From: Desmodesmus armatus
Lineage: Eukaryota; Chlorophyta; Chlorophyceae; Sphaeropleales; Scenedesmaceae
Assembly (NCBI GenBank): GCA_007449985.2
Contig: VIIQ02000592.1
Location: forward strand, 496,001-560,000
Length of the DNA: 64,000 nt
Reading direction: 5' to 3'
The notes under the pieces are model-generated. The model saw only the letters and a list, made by a program, of their open reading frames with translations. It did no database searches and had not been told where the DNA came from. The position numbers were made by a program, and so were the translations under genes. The first letter of the stretch is position 1, and each line of letters starts with the position of its first letter. Below, in pieces: positions 11,938 through 22,270 of this stretch.

Positions 11938-13660
11938 CTGCAGGCAGCTTCAAGGGGTTTGAGGCATATTCTCCATACTGAATCTATGTCACAGTACGTG
12001 TAAAGTGCCGTTTGAAACGCCTAGTGGGCACGAACCTGTCTTTAGGGACAATGCACACTGTCACTAACAATGGCGGTTCTGCAACTGCTTGGGGGATGTG
12101 TCATAACTGCGCCAGGCATAACCTCCGCAAACTGTGTTGACGGCTTGGAGTTTCAAGACTTTCACGTGTACACAGCTATCATCACTACCTGCACTGCTCA
12201 ATCAGCTCAGTGACTGTCACTCTATGCTGCGCCAGGGCAGAAACCTGGACTGATTGCTTCAGCCTCTCTGCGCCAAGCAAACATCCCAATCACACAATCA
12301 GCTGCGTCTTTGAGGCAAGCATCCTGATAGTGGATCTGAAACTAGTCTTTGATACCTTCAGCAAGGTGTGTGGTCTGCGCTGGCTGTCGGCTGGCAAACT
12401 GTTGGGTCTGGTGTTGGTGTACTGGGCTCAGCCCCTGCAGTGTTCGCCAGGGCGTGCCAACTGTGGACACAGAGCAGACCATTGATTTGCGTGCAGTCAA
12501 AGCAAAGACCAGTGACCTTGATGATATCCAAGGAACAGATTTGCTGCTGTTGCACTTTGACCTCGTACCTTTTGCAGCCGTCACACCAGGAGAGACTGGG
12601 CAGCAGTGAAATGTTGACACAAAATGTTACAAAAAAATCAACCAGCAGAGGTGGCCGCTGGTTGGGACCAACATACCCATGCCGTCAACACCTGGCAGTG
12701 TTAAAAGCAGAGGGCTGTCAAAGCCGTGCGGTGCACGTCAGCCAATTCATAACATGTCACGCATAGCAGCAAGCATGTGGCTGGCAAAGTACGGAAAACC
12801 CCCAAACAGCAGCAGGCACAGCTGTGCACCACACAAACCACAGAAGATGCACATGTAATTGTTGCTGCTGCAAGTGCTGCTGGGCATTCCTCAGAGCTCT
12901 CTGCCTCAATTGTCAAGACGGACTGCAGGGCAGAGAGAGAGTTGGGGGGGGGGGGCAAATGGTTGAGAACGAGGATGGAGATGTTGGCAGGTCAGCAAAA
13001 AAATATGGCAGTCATGGCTCGGACCCTACTACGACAGGGGAATCGGAACCACATGTCTCAGTGACATCGGCGTGCTTGGTGTAACCGCGTGCACACTGCT
13101 CCTATGCCTTTTTTGACAAGCCTTGACAGGCTGTGTTGTTAAGACCTGCTGCTGCTGCCGCTGCCTTGCGTTGCCTTGCCCCCCCCCCCCGGCTTCCTCA
13201 CCTCCTGTTGCAGTATTCACAGCCCAGTGGAAATCCCTCCAGCCCTGCATGACAACATCTACCCCGAATTAATGTTAACATTAATGCACAGGCCTCTAGA
13301 CCTGCCCGCGACCACTCCAACGATAAAATGAATGCAATACGATGTCTTTTGCACCGCCGTTAGCTTGCATGAGCTTTCTATGCACCGAGTTGAGAACAGC
13401 AGACCAGACCTGAGGAGTCCGAGTCCGCGTTTGATCCAAAACGTACATTTAATCACTTATTCTTGTACTTCGGAGTGGGTCTTCCAGCCAACAAAGCATC
13501 CATCAACAAGCAGCTGTTGCAATCCTTTCAAGCCAAAGCATCTGCCAGGCCATGTACCAGCTGTCTGACCCCTCGAGAAATCAAGGGGTCTTCCGACCGG
13601 GCTCGAAGGAGTGAGCACTCCATTGTGCGAGGAGGGGTCAGCCCAGAAGAAGCGGGGGAC
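11938..13660. other. Mostly unique sequence, no gene supported
   Basis: The stretch has lower homopolymer content than its flanks. Frames of 80 to 130 codons exist on both strands near 12,200-12,770, but they overlap one another, lack splice support and show no recognisable motif. Near 13,440-13,570 a plus frame reads YFGVGLPANKASINKQLLQS, which looks protein-like but is isolated. A poly-C run lies at 13,180. Confidence 0.4.
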
Positions 13661-13664
13661 CCCA

Positions 13665-14045
13665 GGGGGTGCGCTTTGCGCACCCCCTTCCCCCCGCGTT
13701 CACCACTCAGCCTAGGTGACCCAGTGTAGCAATGCCTTTAAACTGCTCGCACCCCCTTTTTCCCCGCTGTCACCACTCAACCCAGGTAACCCAGTGCAGC
13801 CGAGCTTGAGGACTGCTCAGCAGGATTGCACAGCCCAAGGGGTGCGCGAAGCGCACCCCCCTGGGGTCCCCCCGCTTTCACCACTCAACCTAGGTGACCC
13901 AGTGCAGCCTGCACGGGCATACGGGGGTGGCAGAGAGCAGGGGGGAGGGGGTGCAGGGGGTTCCCAGTAGGGTGGGTGGGCTTCGCCCACCTCCTTTAAC
14001 CTGCAATCACCACTCAACCTCAGGGACATAGTGCAGCAGTGGTGT
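13665..14045. repeat. Tandem CACCACTCAACCTAGG units with short perfect hairpins
   Basis: The box CACCACTCAACCTAGGTGAC, with variants, begins near 13,700, 13,770, 13,880 and 14,010 and is each time followed by CCAGTGCAGC or similar. Just before some copies stands a short hairpin: GGGGTGCG-CTTT-CGCACCCC near 13,668, GGGGTGCGC-GAA-GCGCACCCC near 13,837, and GTGGGC-TTC-GCCCAC near 13,975. A fourth hairpin of this kind, GTGGGC-TGC-GCCCAC, is near 14,728. No coding potential is evident. Confidence 0.7.
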
Positions 14046-14149
14046 CAACCTCTTGAGCAGCACAGCAATCCGGGGGTAAATCCATTGGGATCTCCCTGCA
14101 GCACCCCCCCCCCCAGCACGGGTCAATCTCACTGACCTATGCAGCAGTG

Positions 14150-14585
14150 ACAGATATCTGGTGATCGACCTTACAAGCTATCTAGTGTTGCACAGGGCGA
14201 CTGCAGACGGCAGCATGGTCTGCTGTCTGATGGTGGGAATCCGGCCATGGATGGGCAATCACTAAGTAGCATGGTCCCGGATCCGCGATGCGTTCCGTAT
14301 GGTCTCCATGGTTTGTCCACATACGTTTGGTTTCATTTGGCGTTCGTTTGGCATCTGCCATTCCGTAAATTCATTCCTTCCTCCCTAAACCCTGCAGGCA
14401 TGAGGGCCACAGGCTCTTCGGAGTTCCTCCTTCGAGTACATCTTTCTTTATTGTTAGAATGTGATTGCCGTGCTTTTCCGTGTCGGATTTGGCAGAACAG
14501 CAGATGCTCCAGTGAAATCAGCGCTATCGCGGTCCCCCGTCGAAGGGATTCAACGGTCGAGGTCAGGACAGGGCAGTCCTTTGCT
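14150..14585. other. Unique stretch without recognised gene
   Basis: A plus-strand frame at 14,247-14,699 gives 150 codons, but it has no recognisable domain and runs on into the tandem repeat that follows, so I treat it as chance. The base composition is more even than in the surroundings. Confidence 0.35.
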
Positions 14586-14591
14586 GGGTTG

Positions 14592-14985
14592 ATGGCCCAA
14601 TGCAGCAGTGCTTGTCCTGTGTTGGGTCAGCACCATCGGACCTCGGTGGCCCAGTGCAGCAGTGCTTTCAGCGTGCTCACTAGCATCACAAAGTCATAAG
14701 GGGGAGGGGGGGGAGAGCCCAGGAGGGTGGGCTGCGCCCACTCCCCCTCCCCCCGCCTTTGCGTTGGTTCTCATTCGAGTCTTGGCTGTCCTCAGACACG
14801 GGCAGAACACCACCAAGGAGCTTCTGCTTGTTTGACGTTTGTCGAGTTCAGGGCCGGGCCTGAGCAGTTCTTCAGTCGCTTGTCAGTGCAGCAGCGCTTG
14901 TCCTGTGTTGGGTCAGCACCACTGGACCATGATGGGCCAGTGCAGCAGTGCTGTCAGCCTGCTCACCAGCATTCCACAGTCATGC
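14592..14985. repeat. Two tandem copies of an approximately 290-bp unit
   Basis: The block CAGTGCTTGTCCTGTGTTGG, followed by GTCAGCACCA, GGCCCAGTGCAGCAGTGCT and a TGCTCACYAGCATYACA-type end, occurs at 14,592-14,696 and again at 14,884-14,984. The sequences after each copy are also alike (a TTCGAGTC-containing stretch), so the repeated unit is about 290 bases. Confidence 0.7.
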
Positions 14986-14999
14986 TGCCCCCCCCCCCC

Positions 15000-16320
15000 C
15001 CCCCCGTGCTCCCCCTGCCATGTGTGTTTTGTTATCGTTCGAGTCAGACGCGTGCTGGCTGACACACCAGACCACAACCAGGACACTGGCTGGGGGACTA
15101 AAAGTCGGGGCACCAAACTGCCCAGGCACACCGGAAGTAACTGCTTCTGCCCCCCCCCCCAGACCCTGGGGCTGATTGATGGCCATGGGTAACACAGCAG
15201 CTGCCAGTGTCGAAAGCATAGTCAGCTGAACATATCGTTGTTTTATGTTGCTACGCGAGCCGGAGGTGCAACTGCGCGTGCAACATGCGAGGTGCCACGT
15301 GGCCCTGGCCGATGTGCTCGTTTGTGCCTGTGATAATGCCAAAGTTTTCTCCGTTGTCTGTAGTCAGTATCGCGCACAAAGAGCGTGCCGGTTACGCAAG
15401 TCGTCTCGACAACAGCAGCAACCGTCGCGAGTTTGATCGGTTGCTGCTGCCTGTACACCGCTGCTCCAGGCTCCATAAAGCTCTCCGTGCAATTTCAGCA
15501 TTTGACAAACAGTTGTTTAGCGTTTCCTGACCTTGACATGACGTCTGCTGTTTCGCAATTCATGTCTCCGTTCTCATTCTTCCCCGCGCCGATCCGTCTC
15601 TCTGCAGGAATGGTTTCTTTAACACCTTTGAAAGTCTATCGTGGGGCCATCCGGCGCGCGGATGCAGGATACACATGTTTTTCCAAATATTACACATTTG
15701 CTCTTTTTTTTGGGCACCGCAGGCTCTCCGAAGGATTCTCCTTCTCCGAGGAAATTGCAGCATCTCAATGGCTGCACTGATTGTGCTGCATAGCATGGAT
15801 TAGAGTGTTTTCAATACATCAAAACAAACACGCTAGTCTTTGCGCCAGGATCTCGTCTGTGTGGGGGGAACGGGAGACCCTGGCTTCTAGAACATAGGGG
15901 TAGATCTGGTCATGGTTCTCCTCAGCAGCAGCACTGGGTGGCACTGCAGCTGCTGCTGCTGCTGCTGCTGCCACTATGTCGCAGTTTGCTTGCAAGACCC
16001 CCTGCTGCTGCATATGCTGCTGCTGCTGCTGGCAGGGGCAGCTGTGGTGGCAAAAGCATGGCTGCTGTTGTGGGCAGGGCTGTTGACAAGTTCAGCAGCT
16101 GCTGAACTGCACGGTACAAGCAGCAACTGGAAAACAGGCACAGTAAGATGTCGTTGGCGGTGTCAATGATCAATGTAGGCAAAATTGCTCGTAAGATTGT
16201 AAGATCAGCAAGAACACGGTCAGTCCAAAGTTCACAGTTCTCGGACAAAGCTTCAATGAAACATGAAGCACAGAACCGAGGTGTGAGTGTACAGATCCCC
16301 CCCCCCCCCAAACAAGATGG
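15000..16320. other. No gene supported; short CTG triplet run
   Basis: The stretch 15,190-15,800 is comparatively unique. A plus frame there of about 130 codons from a GTG (15,385-15,780) has no domain that I recognise. A CTG run lies at about 15,950-15,970, and further CTG-rich sequence runs to 16,090. A 10-base C run is near 16,300. Confidence 0.35.
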
Positions 16321-18175
16321 GCATGGCTTGGCTGGCCTCCTGATTGCGTTATCCACTGCATCACCATGTTTTGGATGCACTGTATACACGCACCAGCTGC
16401 CAGCCAAGCAGCATCATGTGCACACCCTGGCCTGGAAGCCTGTGCGCTGTGTTTGGGGTACATGTCCATCATGGGGACGAGCAATGTGCAGTGTGCAGAG
16501 TCTGCAGTGCGATGCAGTACACACTGCAGAAGCCTCCCGGTTCACCACTTGGCTGGCCGCCTGCGTTGTCATCATGCACGATGATTGTCGTGCTCTATGC
16601 CGCCCTAAGACCACATACAAAGGGCACCAGCTAGAAAACAGCAAATAAAAGCAATACAGGGAACACTGTGGCACATGTCTAACAACAACAAACCAACACC
16701 ATACCACTCTAGACAGAGATACAGACATGGAGGTTCAGGACTTCAGCACACCAATCATAGGCAAAGGGTATACACCAGAAAAGAAAGGGGATGGCAGTTG
16801 ACTGGAGAAACACATGAACACATGGGATTGGTTGAATCCTCCCACCAGAAAGCATGGTGTAGTATAGAACTCAAAGACTGCAACAGCTTTGCATTGGCAG
16901 TTCAACAAACTACAGTTATACTGTCCCACTCCAACTCCCCCCAGCAGGCTCTAATCTCAGCCGGCCACTTGTGTGTTGTAGATGACGTTCACTTCAGGGT
17001 GAAGGACGATAAGTACAAGACACACACACTGCCGGTTGAGCAGAGCCAGCCAGGAAAGCACCGATGGGGACGGGGGGGGGGGGAACAAGCATGGCTGGCA
17101 TTTTGCAACTGGCTTGAACATATGGGGTTGGTTGAGCACTAGCAGCATGGTGCAACACTAAACCCTGATAGAAAAATCTGTGCATTGGCAGGACAATGCA
17201 ACGCAAGTGCATTCTGATCACAACTTCCCCTCCCCCAAGTCGGCTGTCATCTCAGCGAGCCACATGTGTGTTGACAATGCCGCCGGTAGCAACTTACCAG
17301 TGACATATGCAACACACACACGCTGCCAGCAAGCTGAGCACAACCACTCAGGCAAGCACCTGGAGGGGGGGGGGCATACCCAACTACCTCGTGACCAGCA
17401 GCCGGTCCCATCAAAAGGGGGGCGGAGGGGGGTTCAAGAGCGAGAGATGGGTGGGGCGGCGCACGAGTGAAGCGCACATCAAGACATGACAGAACTATGC
17501 AGTGCAGTTGTGCATTCTGGCAGCTGCAACACCCCCCCCCCTGGTGCTGACTGGGGGTTGCTGAGTCAACCCAACATGTGTGTAACCGTCCGTCCTCAAC
17601 ACCGTCCGTCCTCAACACAAGGGAAACACGTGTCAAGAACAACCTGACACCAGCTGTCAGATTGTTTCTCAAAGGTGTTTTCCTTGAAGGGGCTACATGG
17701 ACATTGTGCACCGCCTTGGGGCAGGGTGGTTCTTGGCACATTGACAGTAGGCAAGAGAACACCAGAAACCAAGAATAAAAACAAGGGGGGGGAGTTTGAT
17801 GGCAAAAGGCATGCGCAGATGGGGCGGTTGAGCACTACTAGCATGGTGCAGCACAAACCTCTAGACGGCAACAGCTGTGCATTGGCAGTGCGATACAATA
17901 CAAGTACATTTTTATTTGCCCCAGCAGTCTGCCTGCCTAAGGCTGTTATCTCAGCGGGCCACCTGTGTCTTGAGATGTCGTAATGCATGGACGTCAGTAC
18001 GACAACAACAACCCACACGCGCTCCCAGCTGAGCAGAGCCAGCCAGGCAACCCCTGAGGGGGGGGACCCAACTACCCCCGTGAACGCAGCTGGTCCCACC
18101 CAAGCATCGGGGGTTGCTAGTGGATTGGACATGGGTGGTTCTTGGGATGTCAAACACACACTATGATGACAGCAA
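16320..18175. repeat. Family A fold-back repeat array, second block
   Basis: Family A boxes recur here. Left boxes of the type GGCCACNTGTGTNTTG lie near 16,965, 17,257 and 17,957. Right boxes of the type CACACNCTGCCAGCNNAGCA lie near 16,390, 17,027, 17,318 and 18,015. Each left/right pair is inverted, as in the block at 0.34-1.7 kb. G and C runs separate the units. The same family at two distant places, with exon-like islands between them, supports large-scale duplication of the region. Confidence 0.65.
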
Positions 18176-18248
18176 CGCCGTTGGCCCGGCGTTAAGGGCG
18201 TAAACGATGCGTTATACAGGCGTTATGTCCCGTTATCAGCGTGAAGCC

Positions 18249-18315
18249 CGGTAGCTAGCGGCGGTAGCCACCGTTAAGGGTGGTTAAGCACGGTAGCTAG
18301 CGGCGGTAGCCACCG
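18249..18315. repeat. Direct repeat of 25 bp, two copies, period 42
   Basis: CGGTAGCTAGCGGCGGTAGC followed by CACCG is present at 18,249-18,273 and exactly repeated at 18,291-18,315. The block lies in a short island (18,180-18,320) that lacks homopolymers and contains several GTTA-containing strings, unlike the fold-back arrays around it. Confidence 0.85.
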
Positions 18316-18499
18316 GTACAGTGTCTAATCAAATGTTCAGGCTGAGGCTGTTGTGCATGGCTGACAACCTGTTGATGAAGTGAAGCATGTCACTCGGCAG
18401 TGAAGCTTAAAAATCACTACAGGTACAGGCCGTCAACTGAGCAGCACCAGCCAGCCAATTGCTTGCAACCTGACTGAAAAGCAGCAGATCTGCATACTG

Positions 18500-18717
18500 G
18501 GACATACCCCCCCCCCTTGTGACCCAAAATCAGAGGAGTCATGGTACCGACCCACTACCCCTCCCCCCAATGACTACCACCCCTGCCCATCTCCTAATTT
18601 ACTCCCCCCCCCCCCCCCTCCCCCTCATCCCCCCCCCACCGACCCCCCCCCCTCCCCCCCCCCCCCCCATGCCCCCGCCCCCCTCCCCACCCACCTCCCC
18701 ACCCACGGCACACACAC
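18500..18717. other. Long C-rich tract
   Basis: The stretch 18,601-18,705 is nearly pure C with interspersed T, A and G. It takes the same place beside an exon-like island as the C-rich tract at 5.70-5.84 kb, so it probably belongs to the duplicated segment. No coding potential is supported. Confidence 0.6.
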
Positions 18718-18957
18718 CTGATTGTTAGCAGGCTGCCTGCAGCCTCCTCACCCCAAAAACCCACTGTTTGAGACCAAGGGGGGACACAGCAGGCAGCCTG
18801 AGACCTTAGAACACTGCTGCTGCTGCTGCTGCTGCTGATATGCTGCTCCAGCACTGCCAGCAACGCCCCTGACTCTGCCTGCTCAGCCATGCTCCTGCTG
18901 TGCTGCTGCCAGCAGCTGCTGCCGAGGCTGCACAGCAATGACTCACCACCTGGCAGC
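18718..18957 (-). pseudogene. Exon-like island with CTG/CAG repeat, copy 2
   Basis: This is a diverged copy of the island at 5,842-6,080. On the minus strand it reads GESLLCSLGSS, then MAEQAESGALLAVLEQHI and a shorter serine run. After the run the frame differs from copy 1, because of an indel. The CAG/GTGTGT donor at its end (last base 18,718) is kept. Loss of the frame while the splice site stays suggests a decaying exon. Confidence 0.4.
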
Positions 18958-19680
18958 GGGGGGGGGGGGGGAGGGAGGGGGGAGGGCAGCCAGCCAGCCC
19001 AAGGGGGAGCACCCCACGTGGGGGGTTGGATTGGTGTGGGAGAAGGAATGCAGCAGCGGGAGGGGGCTGGGGCTGGACAGTTTGTGAGGTGTGCCAGAGA
19101 AGATGTGAGGCACACATTGCCAAGGGGGGCTGACTGGGTGGGTGGGTGTCATCAAAAGGCTACGGGGTAGGACCGAATAAAGCAAAAAGGTTGCAATCTC
19201 ATGCTCCCTCCCTTGGACCTTCCCTTTCAACCACTTCGTCTGCCCAGGTGCTCTGTCCCTAAAAGGCCGTGTTCAGGGAAATTGGCACTTGAGAAGCGAG
19301 GGACAGTGGAAGGGTACAAGGGGGGGGGGGCGCATGGGTTATGACTGATCAGCATGATGGGGAGGACAGGTGGCCAGTGACCAACAAGATCACCGGTGGC
19401 CTTCAGGGACTCATTACTTGGCCACATCATGCGGCCCTTGCACTGCATCGGATGCAAGGGAAAAGGAAACACGACTAGCATCAGTGCTGAGGGGTGGAGG
19501 ATGTAGGAAAATGACATAAGAAGGAAAGGGGGGTGGAGCAGAAGGTGGAAACCATGCACGAGTTGAAGCAGGCAGTATGGAAAGTGGGCAAAGCTTCAAT
19601 GCACCAGCAACACCAAGTTTGGACCGGGAAGGACTGGGGCACACGGGGGGGGGGGGGGGATGCTGAAAACCGCACGGCCC
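18958..19680. other. G-rich spacer, no gene supported
   Basis: The stretch contains G runs near 18,960, 19,321 and 19,650 and one degenerate GAGTC module near 19,405 related to the 6.1-6.5 kb modules. Minus-strand frames of 60 to 110 codons here are rich in proline and leucine and reflect the G/C composition. Confidence 0.4.
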
Positions 19681-20310
19681 AGTATGCTTACTGTGTGATT
19701 TGGCTTCATCTGCTGCGAAAGACTACAGCACGGCGGTAGTGTGGACGCCCCAGTTTTTTGACTGGATGGACCAAACCACATCGGCGCATTTGTGGCGTTT
19801 CACAACAGCATGAGCCAAGCTGCAGAGTGAACGCACCAAGCTGCACCAAACCCGTTGGTCGAAACAACCATGCAGTTGCACCCAGACAGCCAGTATGCAT
19901 ATTGCGGTTTGGCAAAACAACCTGCCTATCTGGTGTGCGCATAGGGAGCCCCCCCCCCCCCGGGGGGGGGGGGGGCTTGGCGAGGTGGGGCACTGTTACA
20001 GGAGGGGGGGGGGGGCAAGCACACACATATCACTAGTACTAATGTTGAGACCAACATCAGTACCGCACAACCACTTGATGCCTGATTGGGCCTTATGTGC
20101 ATTGCCCACACAGGTAAGGCACCAACCACTGCCAGCCTGGCAGCTTCATTGCGCGGCTTGGCTCAAGCATGGCATGAAGCTCGTCACAGCGCCGATAGCA
20201 AGGACACTCCAGATACCATCTGGAAGAATCCATACTAGCAGAGCGCAACAGTCGACCTTCATCTCACACATAAGCAAAGCTACACAGTGCTGTTGATGTG
20301 CTGTTGATGT
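19680..20310. repeat. Family C fold-back repeats, second block
   Basis: Two units are visible. The second has a full central palindrome TCCAGA-N5-TCTGGA at 20,208-20,224, preceded by GCTTGGCTCAAGC near 20,155. The first is degenerate, near 19,735-19,780. A C10 run directly followed by a G12 run at about 19,950-19,973 can itself pair. Confidence 0.7.
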
Positions 20311-21030
20311 GCTGCATCACAACGCCTGGTCAATGCAGCAAGGCACGACATGCGATCAAAAAAGCTCGACTGTGGCTTTTCACTCAGCTCGACAGCTGAG
20401 ATGATGAGGGCTGCAGCTTGAGTCCTTGATGAGAACTTACTGGCAGGTGCACACCTGCCTACAGGCAGGCACGAGGAGGGGGGGGGGGAGGGGAGGGCGT
20501 ATATACGCTGATCGATCAGCTCTGCACCGGAATAGGAGGAGGCCTCCTAGGGGAGGGGGCTGCGGCCGACAGAGGGGTGATGGACGGCCGCAAGGGAGGG
20601 GGATACGTGTGAGGAGGACGTGCATTAGGGACAGCAATTTAAACAAAACCAACCTCAACATGTTGTGCAAAATTCATGCAGTGGGTGGGAGCAGTTGGCA
20701 CTGTCAGACATGCCAATCATGCCACACACCTTGCTGAACCTAGCAATGACAGTCGTGAGAAGAGTTGTGGTGCCTCTCGCCTGATCGCCCTCTTGAGCTG
20801 ATCAGCTGCGCCCTGATCCCCCACATTGGCCCCTATTCCACAACACGGCACCCCCGCCAGCCCTCCTACACCATACCACGCTGCCTGCATGACAGCATCC
20901 ACACCCCAAGAGGAGGGGGAAGGGGGCGGGGAGACGGACCGCATCTCCCAGAGACGGGGAGAGGAGGGGGGGAGAAGGGCTTTGGATGCAAAGCGTGCAT
21001 GGGGGGCAGGGGAGGGGGTAAAGAGTCACC
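20310..21030. other. G-rich stretch without recognised gene
   Basis: Contains G runs near 20,475 and several GAGGGGGA blocks to 21,017. Frames on both strands are short or follow the G-rich repeats. Nothing else is recognised. Confidence 0.4.
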
Positions 21031-21340
21031 CCACGTGTTTTGCTGCACTCCAGTGCACTGAGAGCCACTGGTGGCTGCCATCAATATGTGTTCACAGACC
21101 CCTGGTCCTGCCCACCAACAATCAGCTGTGTACTGGCCTGCAGCATGTCCGACAGAGTCAGTGGTCAGCAACAACAAAATGCATCATGGTGCCGCAAGCG
21201 ATGTGAAGAGGGGGTGGGAGAGGAAGGGGGGAGGGGGCCAACAGTTGCCCATCTGTCTGCTGCACTCCAATGCACTGGGGGCCACTGTTGGTGACAGGGT
21301 CCCTGATATGTGGAACCCCCTCCACAACAACAAGCGCCCA
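21030..21340. repeat. Family B fold-back repeats, second block
   Basis: Two units start near 21,041 (GCTGCACTCCAGTGCACTGA) and 21,260 (GCTGCACTCCAATGCACTGG), a spacing of 219 bases. In the first, a degenerate inverted partner ends near 21,145. They match the family at 3.3-5.2 kb. Confidence 0.7.
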
Positions 21341-21469
21341 GCAGGGCTCTCCCCTGCCAGTCAAGGCAAGCAATGCACTCATGCCAAACATCACAAAAAA
21401 TAACTCTTGACACATTGAGACGGCATGTGCCATTTTGTGTCATATGTCATGGAAAATAGCCAAATGATT

Positions 21470-21595
21470 CTCACTCTCCGGCCTGGACTAGTGTTGCGAG
21501 TTCAGACAGTGGGTGCAGACAGCTTCGACCGCATGGTGCAAGACATCCGCACTCAACGTCTGCATCTAGCAAAACAAGTGCTGAGGGTGACTTGA
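21470..21595 (+). other. Exon-like open segment
   Basis: A plus-strand frame here reads RPGLVLRVQTVGADSFDRMV and then QDIRTQRLHLAKQVLR, followed at once by a GTGACT that could be a donor. Amino-acid composition and low repeat content are protein-like, unlike the flanking arrays. There is no ATG at its start, and no partner exon could be joined to it. The family is not recognised. Confidence 0.25.
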
Positions 21596-22019
21596 GCTGG
21601 GATCGCTACCTGGTTGCTCGAAGCTGCAGCCTCTGGCCTGCCCCTTTTGCGGAGGAACCACACTCAACAAGGGGACCGTGTTTGACCCGCCCTATTGCAC
21701 ACTGCTGTCCGCCTGTCATACCACACCCCCCACAATGCACTTCCACACCCCACCTCACTACCACCACCATCCCGTTCGTTGACGTGCAAGCAAGAAAAGA
21801 GAGTGAGGCAGCGTTTGAGGGAGGGGGGGCGGCAGCATGGCGCATGAAAGCCTGGCAGAAATAGGACCGTGTGACACCACCATCTCACCACCAACTGTCT
21901 GCCCGGCAGAAGCTGTGCACAGCTTCACGTGGAGATGGCAGCTTCACAGCTTGATCTGCATGTGCTGCCAAAAAGCGTCTGCCTTAGGTGCTTCACAGCA
22001 AGCCAAAGCATAGCTACAG

Positions 22020-22270
22020 CCACCCTCTTGTCTGCCGCAGCAAAGTGCACTACCGACCATTGGTGGAAGGCCAGGAGGTGTTCTCTTCCCTGACGGCTTT
22101 CACCCAAAGCCAGCACTACATGTGACTGCTGCAGAAACTTCCTGCGTGGCACGCAGTGCCCTCATTGATGCAACCATGCACTGTCACTACACATCCAAGT
22201 TCAAGAAAGCTTGTCTACTGGTCTGCCGCAACCAAGTGCACTGAAGTGAACTGGTGGAGGGCTACATAGC
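22020..22270. repeat. Family B repeats, degenerate units
   Basis: Boxes TCTGCCGCAGCAAAGTGCAC (22,031) and TCTGCCGCAACCAAGTGCAC (22,211) are diverged starts of family B units, 180 bases apart. Confidence 0.55.
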
